From: Vanilla planifolia
Taxonomy: Eukaryota; Streptophyta; Magnoliopsida; Asparagales; Orchidaceae
Length of the DNA stretch: 64,000 nucleotides
Assembly (NCBI GenBank): GCA_023846275.1
Contig: JAIUJO010000161.1
Coordinates: 959,409-1,023,408 of the forward strand
Reading direction: 5' to 3'
Part shown: in pieces, positions 54,401 to 64,000 of the stretch
Layout: each line of letters starts with the position of its first letter
Position numbering within the stretch: position 1 is the first letter of the stretch
Program-made: the position numbers and the translations under genes
Notes under the pieces: generated by a model
Database searches by the model: none
Told to the model about the DNA's origin: nothing
The model's input: the letters and a program-made list of their open reading frames with translations, nothing else

Positions 54401-57400
54401 AAATGGTGTTTGTTTAGTCTTGATTGAACCTATTTCAAAATTACTAAAAATTAACAAAATAAATAAATGATTTAATAATAAATTATTAAATTTTTATAAT
54501 GTAAATGCATAATATAGCTATAAGGTGATGAAATGTAGAAATGAAAACATTAAAAAGCAAAAATGATACAAAGGTCACACGAGAGTAGGATTAGAGTTTT
54601 ATTATAATATTTCAAATTCAAATTGAATTATTAAAAAATAAGATAAATTGTGTTGGAAGGCTTTATTCCAAGTAATTACATGCATTAAAATATAAAAAAA
54701 TATTTTCATATTTAGACTTCTTCACGACAAGTACAACAAGGTTCTTTTCGTCTCAATTAGATCTTATTTTTAAGTACTAAAAAATTATGTAAATAAATAG
54801 GCACAAAAAATAATAAATTATCATTTAAATACTAAGTTAATTTATAATAAAGCTAAAATGAGATAAATTTAAACAATTTAGTAAAAAATTTAAAGCAAAT
54901 AAAAAGCTTATTATAAAAGAATTAGTGTTCATAGCAATATAACAAAATAAAAGAAAAAGTTTTGAAAAAAATGCAATGAATTATTCTTAAATGCCACATT
55001 CCAAGATGCAAAGGGGATTGAATGTAACATCCTTAATCATGAAATATGATTTAACTAGAAATTCCTTATAAGTAATACTAAAACCTTTTAAAATATATTT
55101 TATAAAAAAAATCTATGTATATAATTAAATAGAGCTGATCAAGATGAGTACACTGACTTTCTTTGCTCTTATTCCTCCCTCATTTGGAATTACTATGAAA
55201 TTTTGTAATACAATCTACTAAAAACTATATAGAGCTTACACAAAAGAAAATTTGAAGTTATTAAGAAATATAACAAAATAAAAGCAAAATAATTAATGAA
55301 ATGAGATCAATTTTAAGGTAAAGTTGAATGCTAAGATAATAAGGGGATCAACTATAAAATCTTTGATCATCAAATTCGTTATAAATCAAAATATTTTATA
55401 AAGCATGCCAAAGCTCTTAAAAATATTTTAATTTAAAAAATAGATATTTAATTTTGTTGACTTCATCTAGATGATTGTAATGACGTTTTCTTCATCACGA
55501 TAGGAACTTATTTGGATTTAGTGTGAATTACCAAAGTAAATAAGCATGAATAATAAAGTTTTAATTAAATGTGAAGTAAATAAATAATAAAGCTATAATG
55601 TGATAAATTGAAGCAATTTCAAATAATAAATGCAAATGCATTGTAAAGATCGTAAGAGAGGAGATTTAAGGTTAAAAAAACATAAAAATAAACAATAATA
55701 GTTGATTATAATATTATGTCAAAAATATAAATTTGAGAAAATTGAAGAAATTTAATATACCTAAAAAAGAAATGTATAAGTCACACAAGAGAAGAATTAG
55801 GTTTCATAGTTATATAACAAAATAAAAAAATTTACTAGAAATGAGATAAATTACACTGAAAAGTTGATTTTCTAAATATTTTGGCAATTGAGTGCAAAAA
55901 TCATGATAGTAAAATAAGGAAAAAAAATAAAAAAGACTTTCAAAACTTACAAAAACCTTGGAAGAAAAGTTTAAAAATTAAATAAAACAATTAAAAATTT
56001 AAAAGTATAACTTTATTATGATGTAGCCAATCAAGATGAGCCCAATAATGTATGTTTTGTCTTCATTTGGAGTCATTAAGAATTATTCTAAATTACAAAT
56101 GTAAGTAAACATAAAAATCATAAATTATTATTTTATTGTTAAATTAAAATATATATTAAATTTAAAATTAAATCATTTTATGAAATATTATATAATAGAA
56201 TCAATGTTATATAAAGATCAAAAAAGAAAATATTTAGAATTATATAGTAATAAGACAATATTTCATCATTAAATTTGGAGAAATGTGATCAATTGTAAGA
56301 AAATGCTTCATTTGAGATAAAAAGTAGATCGAGTGCAAAGTCAATTATTATCAAATAAGTTTGAAAAAGAAATGTCTCTTATAACTTGCCAAAATTCCAA
56401 AAAATTTAAAAAAATTAAAAATTATAAAAATAGTTTTTAATTTGATAATATTGGTCAAGACAAGAACAGGTTTGTTTAGCCATGATCAATCATTATTTTG
56501 GATTATTGTTAATTTTCAAAGTAAACTAAAATAAAAAAAATAAATTATTATTTTTTTGATAACTATATACGTATGAATGCAAAAATGAGATTAATTTTAG
56601 CAATCTTTCATATCCAAATAAAAGATAAACAAAAGGCTACATTATTGGAGATTTAGAGTTAAAATAATATAAATAAATCAAAATAAAATATTTGAACAAA
56701 TGAGATAAATCATCTCAAAAAATATGTAAAAATACTAAAAACAATATTTACAAATATAAAAAAATAAATCTTACTTCAATAGAACTTGTTAAGATGAGTC
56801 AAATGACTTTTGTTTCATCTTAACCAAACCATGTTAGGAATTATTGTAAATTATTGAATTTATCCATGAAAATGAGAAATTATTTTTGTAACATTGATTT
56901 AGTATATAATAATGCAAAATGAGATCAATTTAAGCAATATAATATAACTTAACCAAAGACATGTAACTATCACATTAGAGAAAAATTAGTGTTCCACAGT
57001 TACATAACTAAATCGAAGAGAAAAATTTGAAAAATTGTCATACATTTTGGTCAAAAGCTATATTACAAGATGCTAGTAGAATTGAGTGTAATATCATCAA
57101 TTACCAGATCACGTATGAGAAAACATTTCTTATCATTTGTGCCAAGAAAAGATTATATAAAAATAGAAAGTTCTTTATTTAATTAAGTAGCACTTATAGA
57201 GTTGAGTCTATTGATATTTATTCTTGAAAAAACAAATATGTTTTTATTTAATGAAAATTATCAAAGAAAACTAAAATAAATAACCAAAAAATATTTTTTG
57301 AATATTAAGTAAATATATATAAAAACTAAAAATGAAATAGATTAAGTAACATCAAATAACAAAAAAAATTTATGTGAAGGCCACAAGAAGAGATAATTGG

Positions 57401-58095
57401 AGTTTCATAGTAATGTGACAAAATGAGAGAGAAACATTTATGAAAACGAGATAAAATCAAATTAGAACCGACAAAAATGTCTCATAAAATCAAATTGATA
57501 CAAACACGACATGAAAGTAAAGGTAGGTAATTTATTCCACAGAAAGAAAAACTTTTGATCAATTGAAAGAAATCATGTGACAAAGTTACATTCAAAGATA
57601 TTAAAGAGATTAAAGATATCCTCCTCAATTATTAAAGTAAGAATGAATCACAATGTCTCATAAAAAGCCCCAGACTCTAAAAAAATAAATTATTTACAAA
57701 TATGAAAAAGTACACTTAATTGGACTAACCTTGTTGAGATGAGTACTACAACCTTTGTTTCATCTAAAAAAAGTATATAATAAAGCTCAAATAAGACAAA
57801 TTGATGAAATAAAATTAAACAAGCAGAAGGTGTTGTGAGGGTCATACAAACAAAAAAAATTGGAGTTTTAAAGGAATGCAACAAAATCAAAGCAAAAAAC
57901 AATCAAAGAAATTACATAACTTGTGTTGCAAAGTTTCATTTTGAGACACTAAGACATTCAATACCAACATGCTCAATCACCAAACTTGACACGAATAAAA
58001 ATATCTCATAAAACGAACCATATATGCTAAAAAAAATATTTTAAGACATTATATTTTTTTAATTAAATTGAGGTCATTGAAATGAGTCCAATGAA
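51484..58095 (-). repeat. Inverted satellite block E
   Basis: About sixteen monomers in reverse orientation. Reverse landmarks (gagatgagtccaatgacatttg-like) occur near 51,775, 52,200, 52,615, 52,990, 53,420, 53,810, 54,395, 54,725, 55,140, 55,465, 56,030, 56,455, 56,790, 57,190, 57,730 and 58,075, with steps from about 325 to 585 bp. This block is more irregular than A3. The copy at 57,720-57,770 keeps the dyad (gttgagatgagt ... tttcatct). The open frames at 52,875-53,075 and 57,690-57,902 read on the T-rich strand and are chance frames. The block stops at about 58,095 just after agtccaatgaaat, where insert DNA starts. Confidence 0.88.
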
Positions 58096-60110
58096 ATTCT
58101 AGTAATGTTCTCCACAAGTTACACTATAAGTTATTATTACGACTTATGCATGATTTCCTCGAAACAAAACCAAACATTGGAATGAATTTTACAACAAAAA
58201 TTGGGGATGAATGACTCAATTTTTTCCTTTAAGTTAATTGTATGGAAGTACTTAAAGACTTATTATAGATGGCTTTTAAGGGTAATAAGCTCAATCTGTT
58301 TCCTGTGAGTAGATTTAAGGTGCTTCAATAGATCAAAAGTGAAGGCTATAAAAAGAATAGTTCTTTATTATGTGCAACAAAATGCTTCAGGATTTATTGA
58401 CAAAGAATGGAAAATTAGGAAGGACCTCAACAAGGCTAATATGCTTTGTTGGTCTAGATTATTCTTGTGAAACTTGAGTATTGTAGAGAACATATGAAAT
58501 AGAAGTTATCTATGTAGGATTTCAATTTCTGAAGTTTTACATTTTAAAATTGTAAGTCCAACATTTAAAATTAGAATATCTAGGAATTAAATTTGAAATT
58601 TCTTAGGTTTGAAATTCAAACAAAAGTCAAGTTTTTGACCAAAGAAAAAAGTATGGTCGAAGTTCAATTCAGACTAAAAGGAACCATAGATAATGTTTAG
58701 AATAACTGTGGAATTTGGTATGTGAAATTTCTAAGCACTAAGATTTTATGTGAAGAAAGCTTTAAGATAATAGTTAATGTTTAATTAAGAATACGATATG
58801 TTTAGTGAAACTTGAGCACACCCAAAATATGGCCCTCACATGATTTTGTTAAAAGTTAGACATAAATAAGGGCAATTAAGACGGAGGACTCTATGTTGGA
58901 CATAGGAGTGGTGTTAAGCCTAATAAATGTACCATTTATGACATAGCTTTTTGCTAAACTTTGACATAGTTTGTGTGATAGGTGACATCATCAATAGCCA
59001 TGAAGTTGTGAATTAAGCAATGGATTTACATCCCAAATAATGGTTTTTGAGGTGTAGGAAACATAGGAGAGGTTTTTGGGAAAGTAAGGTGCCATAGGTT
59101 GGTTTAAAAGAAAGAAAAACTTAATCGTGATAGTCATGTAAATTATTGTTAAATAGCAAGTTTTATTACTAAAATTTTTGAAGCTATGGATTTATAAATA
59201 ATTGGTAAGGACTGGACACAAGCATATGAAATTTGAATGAAAAAAAATTCCCGAGGCAAACTATGAATTAGTAAAAACACTAAGTTAGGAAGAAATTTGA
59301 GTTGATTTATAAGAGACCTAGATAGTTTATTAATTATTAAGGACTTGAAGAAACTATAGATGATGGAATAGGATCACACAAGGCAAGTTAAATATAAGTA
59401 AAATAATAAAGATGGTAATAAAGAATTTCCATTAACGATGACATAAATGATGAATTAGTAGACCTCAACGATGCCCTCAAAAACTAGAGTAAGACAAGTC
59501 AAATATATGTTAGATTGTTGGACTCCCATGGGGCTACATGCCTCATTGCTAGGATTTCTTGATAGTTCACTGGTGTTTGTAAGGTTATTTTGGTTAAACA
59601 CAATAGTTATAAGATTCCATGACTATTGTTTGGTCTACATGATTTGTAAATCTTTTTTTGGGACCAAAGATCATTAGTACAGGATCGAATATTGGTCATG
59701 TGATATAACAAGACATCACTAGAGATTTTTGTTTTGCAAAAGTACTTGTTAGAATGACATGTGGTTTATGATTACTCTCGTAGCCTTATCCATGAAATTT
59801 GTAGAGCCTTGATTGACAACTATGGGATCATGTAATGAGATAATAGTGTCAAACTTTTGTGAAGTATCTCACAATCCTAGAGCATGTATCAAATTATTTC
59901 TAGTCAATTACATATCCTGTTGTGACCATTTTTAGACTTCCTAAGCCCTTATAGACTTGTGTTAAGGTTTTATGCATTTCCTTGCTTTGTAAGCTTATGA
60001 ATTTATTTGACTCATATTTTTTTAGTGTTTCTTTCTATTAATAGGACATGAACATTTAAAATTATTCTTTCCTTACATCATTTGCTAAAGTAGGGAGTTA
60101 GTAATGGATA

Positions 60111-60123
60111 TGATATTAGAGTT
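60111..60123 (+). other. Weak second primer-binding-site-like sequence
   Basis: tgatattagagtt matches tggtatcagagcc at 9 of 13 positions, the differences being of the G-to-A and C-to-T type expected from decay of methylated DNA. A protease fragment follows only about 220 bp later, too near for an intact gag between them. Confidence 0.22.
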
Positions 60124-60329
60124 TGTACACCACAGAGAGCACGTTAGTGTATCAGTCTTCCCTCAGTAATTAGTCATGACCTAGTTTTATTCTTAATTAT
60201 TTTTAGCATTAATGCTTTAATGTCAGACATTGAGATATTTTACGTTTAAATTTAAACTATATGAATCATTATACATTGAAGTGGACTTTGTAATTTATGT
60301 TGTTGCGATGGTCATTGTCTAGATATTAG

Positions 60330-60398
60330 ATACATATCAATATAATTGTTTTTGGGGATATGATTACTTGTGGTATGGATTGGCTTGGTGCCATACAC
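60330..60398 (+). pseudogene. Retropepsin C-terminal fragment, Ty3/gypsy type
   Basis: The + strand frame starting at 60,330 reads a hydrophobic strand, then FGDMITCGMDWLGAIH. This matches the end of gypsy aspartic proteases, where a hydrophobic strand leads into D-V-I-L-G-M-D-W-L. One extra codon separates the Ile from the Gly. A stop follows about eight codons later, and the upstream part carrying the active-site DSGA is not recognisable. It is a fragment of a pol gene and not functional. Confidence 0.62.
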
Positions 60399-60645
60399 AT
60401 GCTAGTCTACTAATAGGTTACACAGATAATGGTTGACCAGTTCTTTGCTCATCTTAGGCCTTATGAGGAAAAGTAATGTTGTTTATTTTGGGTGGCATGC
60501 CATGGCAATGATGGTCAAGTTAAGGGATTGTGACTCCCAAATTTAATGTCAAGGCCAAGGTATAAATGTTTCCTAATCAATAAATGGTGCATAATATAAG
60601 TGTATCCAAACGATAATCACTATAGTAAAAATGATTTCATAGTTT

Positions 60646-60658
60646 TGGTATCATAACC
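60646..60658 (+). other. Candidate retroelement primer-binding site (initiator Met tRNA)
   Basis: tggtatcataacc matches the plant initiator-Met tRNA 3' end complement tggtatcagagcc at 11 of 13 positions, including the first eight. A CA dinucleotide at 60,638-60,639 could be the end of an LTR six bases upstream. It lies downstream of the protease fragment, so it would belong to a different or rearranged element. Confidence 0.42.
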
Positions 60659-62560
60659 TAGATTAGAATATCTCACGTTAGGATAGTTTGGGTAGGAACC
60701 AAGAAATTCTTGGTAGCTTAAGTCTAGCCCCATTATTGTGGGGGGTAATAAGTTTTTAGTTGGTTTGTAAGTTATATAAGTCATTTTATTTTGTAGTTAT
60801 TCCTCAAAATATTTAAGTATGTAAGTTGTCCTTGTCATAAATCGTTAGGAGTAATAGTGCTTCTTTGAGAGACACATTATAAAAAAAACTATTTCAAAGA
60901 GAACTAGAATAAAACTGGCTGGCTAGTTTCGAGACACCCATATTTTATGGTGGTCATAGTGGAGCAACTCTTGGAGGCTTTCATACTACTGAGACCATGA
61001 TTCATTTTTGGAATAATACATACAATTATAATAGGTGATTGCCTTGCTCTCATTAAGGAGCTTTTTTTATGCCTTGTGGTTTCAAAAAAAAATTATGATG
61101 GAACAAGTAGATTTGGTGCTTTATTGGTATGTATAAATTAGTGGTACGCTCAACATCATACCATATATGGGGATTAGAATAATAGTGAGACACCTTGGAA
61201 CTTCATTGAAGCGGTCTGAGAATATCTTTGTGCTAGAGATAGCCACGGCTCAAATCCATAAAAAGCTCTCCTAATTGAATTTGAAGAAAAATTTTTGTAA
61301 CAAACTATACAGCTAGATCAACTTCTCTTAGTTATCAAAGTGACTTCTAAAGCACACCACTCTTAGCACTTTATGGAGGGACCAACACCAATATACAAAC
61401 ATCTAGTGGTTTCTTCATTTTTTTTGAAATTATAGCTTGCCTGAGGATGCCAAGTTGATTGAGTAGAGAAGCACAAAATGTAGGTTCATAAGGTAGCTAA
61501 AAAGAAATGAAATAACTTTTAATATTTCCAAAAGAAAGTAAGGTGACATATTTAGTGGAAAGAAAAGGTACAAAAAGTAAAATTAGAGTAATCAAATTGC
61601 AATGATTATAGTTCTTTAAGATAGTGAGTGGCCTACAAAGTATCCTAAATATCAAAACTTTTAATGAAGAGACTATAATAGATGGCTTGTAGGAGCTTAC
61701 TAGTGTAAGCAAAATGTTTCTTATGTCATCATGAAGTGGCATATCAAGAGAATTTTCCTTGAGGGGTTGAAGGTTATTGAGTGCCCTGATCACATAGGAG
61801 GGTAGGTAATAGCTTATGCATTCACTTAGTGATAAGGTATAAATGGTTTAAACATTATAAGGTTTCTCAGATTTTGTAAAGTAACTTTAATAGAACTTTT
61901 TGAAATTTTTACTTGTCATTTCTTTGTCTATGAGATTGCTTAGGAGAAAATGAATGGTGATAAGGGCTACCACAAATCTCTATTATATCTAGAATGGTCT
62001 TCTAGAGATGAGATTTTCTTAAAATTTAATGTGCATAGAGATATAGTTATTGTTGACATTGGTTTTGAGTTAGAGCTCATTTTAGCTTCTATGGTTAATT
62101 AAACATTTCCATTAAAAATAAATGCAAGTTCCAACATAGCGTTGTGAATGATTATTGGGACAAAAAAAATCTAAATCAAGGTTTCCAATGCAACTAACAT
62201 AGTCTATTTTCTAATTTCCCATAATGTATTACTAATTTAAAAAATTTAGACATCAAAGTTGGCTCATAATGGCTGATGACAATTTTATTTTTTTTATAGA
62301 AAATATGTAAACATAGCCTCTAGATTAGTGTGATTCACCTGTGTAAAATTATCCTAATTGTTTTTCTAAATGAGAACCTTATTTGCCACCATATCACATG
62401 GCTCAGTTTTAGTTAAAAGAACTCAAGATTTCAATACAAGACTATGTGGGATCTTTTATGCTATTTGTTAAATAGAAGGATGGAAACATTTTCTTGCGTA
62501 TGGATTATCCTTAGTTGAACCTGATGATTATTGAAAATTAGTATCCCATGTACAAAAATT

Positions 62561-63577
62561 ATATAAGCAAAACTATTTAAAAAATTTAAAATAATATTTA
62601 ATTTGATAGAGCTTGTTAAGATGTGCACAATGTCACTAGTTAGGTCCTTATTTGGGATTGCAAATTTAAAAATTCGTAAACAATAATAAATTATGTTTTT
62701 CTAGTACGTAAATTAGAGCATTATAACATAATTAAATCAAAGCTATTTAAAGTCATTAAAAAATGAGGGTTAGAACTATATAGTAAATTACCAAAATTAA
62801 AATGAAAAATTTGAAGATATGAGATAAATTATGTAAGATAATTACACTCCAAGGTACTAAAGGAATAGAGTGTGAGGTGCTCATCAATAAAATCATATAT
62901 AAATCAAATTGTCTCTTAAAGAATGCAAAAAATCTATGAAAATAAAATTTTTAAAAATATGAAAATAACATTTAATTGGATATAGCTTGTTAACATGTGT
63001 TAAATACCATTTTTTCAATCTTAATAAGATCTCATTTGTACTTAATGTGAATTACAAAAATCAAGAAGAACATGTAATAATAAATTATATTTTTAGGTTT
63101 AAGTAAAATATAATAAAGTACAAATAATGTAAATTAAGACATAATAAAACCAAATCAAAGCAACTTAATGATCCCATATTAAAAGAATTAGGGTTTCATA
63201 GTAATATATCCAAACTGAAGAATGCTCTTTGAAGAAAAGAGATAGATTATACGATAAAATAGCATTCCAAGATACTAAAGGGATTGAGTATAACGCCTTT
63301 GATCATATAATAAGGCACTAATAAAAATATCTGGTAAAGACGACAAAAAACCTAAAAAGTAAAATATCTAAAATACAAAAAGTTATTTATTAATTGAATT
63401 TAGCCAGTTGAATACTTTATTAATGATTGCTTCATTATGATTAGATGTGATTTAGAATTTCTATGAGTTACACAAAATTGAGAACAAAAACAATTATCGT
63501 TCTAATAGTATGTAAATATTTATTAAAGCTTAAATAATATAAATTTAGCCATTACAAAAGAACCAAATCAATGATGT
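62561..63577 (-). repeat. Inverted satellite block F
   Basis: About two and a half monomers in reverse orientation. They begin with ataatatttaatttgataga and gcttgttaagatgtgcacaa, then aaatcaaagctatttaaagt near 62,735, gagataaattatgtaagata near 62,820, and a second dyad-type box near 62,985 (gcttgttaacatgtgttaaa). The block ends near 63,577, after accaaatcaatgatgttgta, where the orientation reverses. Confidence 0.87.
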
Positions 63578-64000
63578 TGTACTTATTTTACATTTTGATT
63601 CGTATCTAATTTGATGATAAAGGATATTGTATTTCATCCTCTTAATACTTTGCAATGTATGTTTTTTTTTGCAATTTTTCTCTATTATTTAAAAAGGTTT
63701 ACATTGAATTGGTTATATTATTATGTAACTCTAAATCTTCTCAAGTGTGAACATTGCATCACACTGATTTGGCTTTATTACATTACGTAAATTTGTCTTG
63801 TTTAAGGTTTACTATACATTAACTAAATATCACAATAATTAATTATTTTTAAGTGATTGTTTATTTTGATAATTCTTGTTCATTCCAAAAAATGTTTGAT
63901 CGAGATGTAAAAAAGTTTTTTGTTGTCATCTCTACAAACTCTAATCAACTAAATATTCATTTTATATTTTTAAATATTTTTGTCTATGTTCTATTTATAT
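63578..64000 (+). repeat. Diverged ~410-bp satellite, forward block G (continues beyond window)
   Basis: One nearly complete forward monomer starts in the gagacattttgattc box (acattttgattcgtatctaa). It shows both copies of the internal subrepeat (attgaattggttatatta near 63,704 and ctgatttggctttattacat near 63,766), and the dyad region near 63,900 (gatcgagatgtaaaa ... gtcatctctacaaactc). It runs off the window end. Confidence 0.88.

Larger units (their letters stand above)
58096..62560. mobile_element. 4.5-kb insert with Ty3/gypsy-like retrotransposon traces
   Basis: A long non-satellite stretch with higher G+C than the array. On the + strand it holds a convincing retropepsin-tail motif (GMDWLG, 60,360-60,398) and a good match to the initiator-Met tRNA primer-binding site (60,646-60,658), with a weaker second match at 60,111-60,123. 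In a normal element the primer site precedes gag and protease, so this order points to nested or rearranged fragments of more than one element. No reverse transcriptase, integrase or clear LTR pair was recognised. Open frames at 59,471-59,677 (+) and 61,497-61,793 (-) have no motif I know and are not called as genes. The remaining DNA is unassigned. Confidence 0.6.

Noticed and set aside
59471..59677. 68-codon + strand open frame near retroelement traces.
   Set aside because: No gag, protease, RT or integrase motif; flanked by stops on both sides.
61497..61793. 98-codon minus-strand open frame in the 4.5-kb insert.
   Set aside because: No recognisable motif, and the retroelement traces in this insert read on the + strand.
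1..64000. Possible bacterial, plasmid or organelle origin because of the very low G+C.
   Set aside because: No dense genes, rRNA, tRNA or organelle genes; the tandem satellite, caulimovirid relic and gypsy fragment fit a plant nuclear genome.
1..64000. Regular repeat spacing considered as CRISPR or as a coding repeat protein.
   Set aside because: The unit is about 410 bp, highly diverged, without spacers between identical short repeats, and closed by stops in all frames.

Overview
The window is noncoding repetitive DNA from a large, very A+T-rich nuclear genome, most likely a flowering plant or other vascular plant. The plant call rests on a decayed endogenous pararetrovirus of the Caulimoviridae type, which are plant viruses, and on a Ty3/gypsy-like retrotransposon fragment. 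I see no intact protein gene, rRNA, tRNA or CRISPR array. The longest open frame is about 100 codons, and all long frames outside the inserts look like chance openings. Species cannot be named from the sequence.

About 51 kb of the 64 kb is one old, strongly diverged tandem satellite with a monomer of roughly 410-420 bp, so roughly 125-135 units, many truncated. The forward monomer carries these blocks in order: tatttttaaatattttattt; ggcatgctttatgagacatt; tttgatgatcaaggatgtta; ctccttagtatcttggaatg; tttgatttggttatattact; ctcatgtgacctttacatca; a second tttgatttggttatattaca; tttaatatatatttacttaa; ggtaattcatagtaattcca; gagatgaaacaaatgtcatt; ggactcatctcgatgagctc. These are eye-made consensus pieces, not a computed alignment. 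The forward orientation is T-rich and the reverse is A-rich, so strand skew tracks orientation.

Layout: forward satellite 1-15,028 with a small unrelated insert at about 3,565-3,945; a short inverted block 15,029-15,875; forward 15,876-27,694; pararetrovirus relic 27,695-34,103; forward 34,104-35,620; inverted 35,663-38,145; forward 38,146-48,543; inverted 48,555-58,095, interrupted by a 1.6 kb insert at 49,871-51,483; a 4.5 kb insert with retrotransposon traces 58,096-62,560; inverted 62,561-63,577; forward 63,578-64,000. That makes six orientation switches.

The pararetrovirus relic reads on the + strand in normal family order: degenerate capsid zinc knuckle, acidic stretch, possible aspartic protease, reverse transcriptase, RNase H, then a noncoding region with a TATA box and a perfect 11-bp hairpin. 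It is broken by frame changes, stops and lost key residues, so it is a fossil. Nothing in the window forms a working pathway. The interest lies in the architecture of the satellite, its conserved internal dyad, its inversion junctions and the nested fossils.
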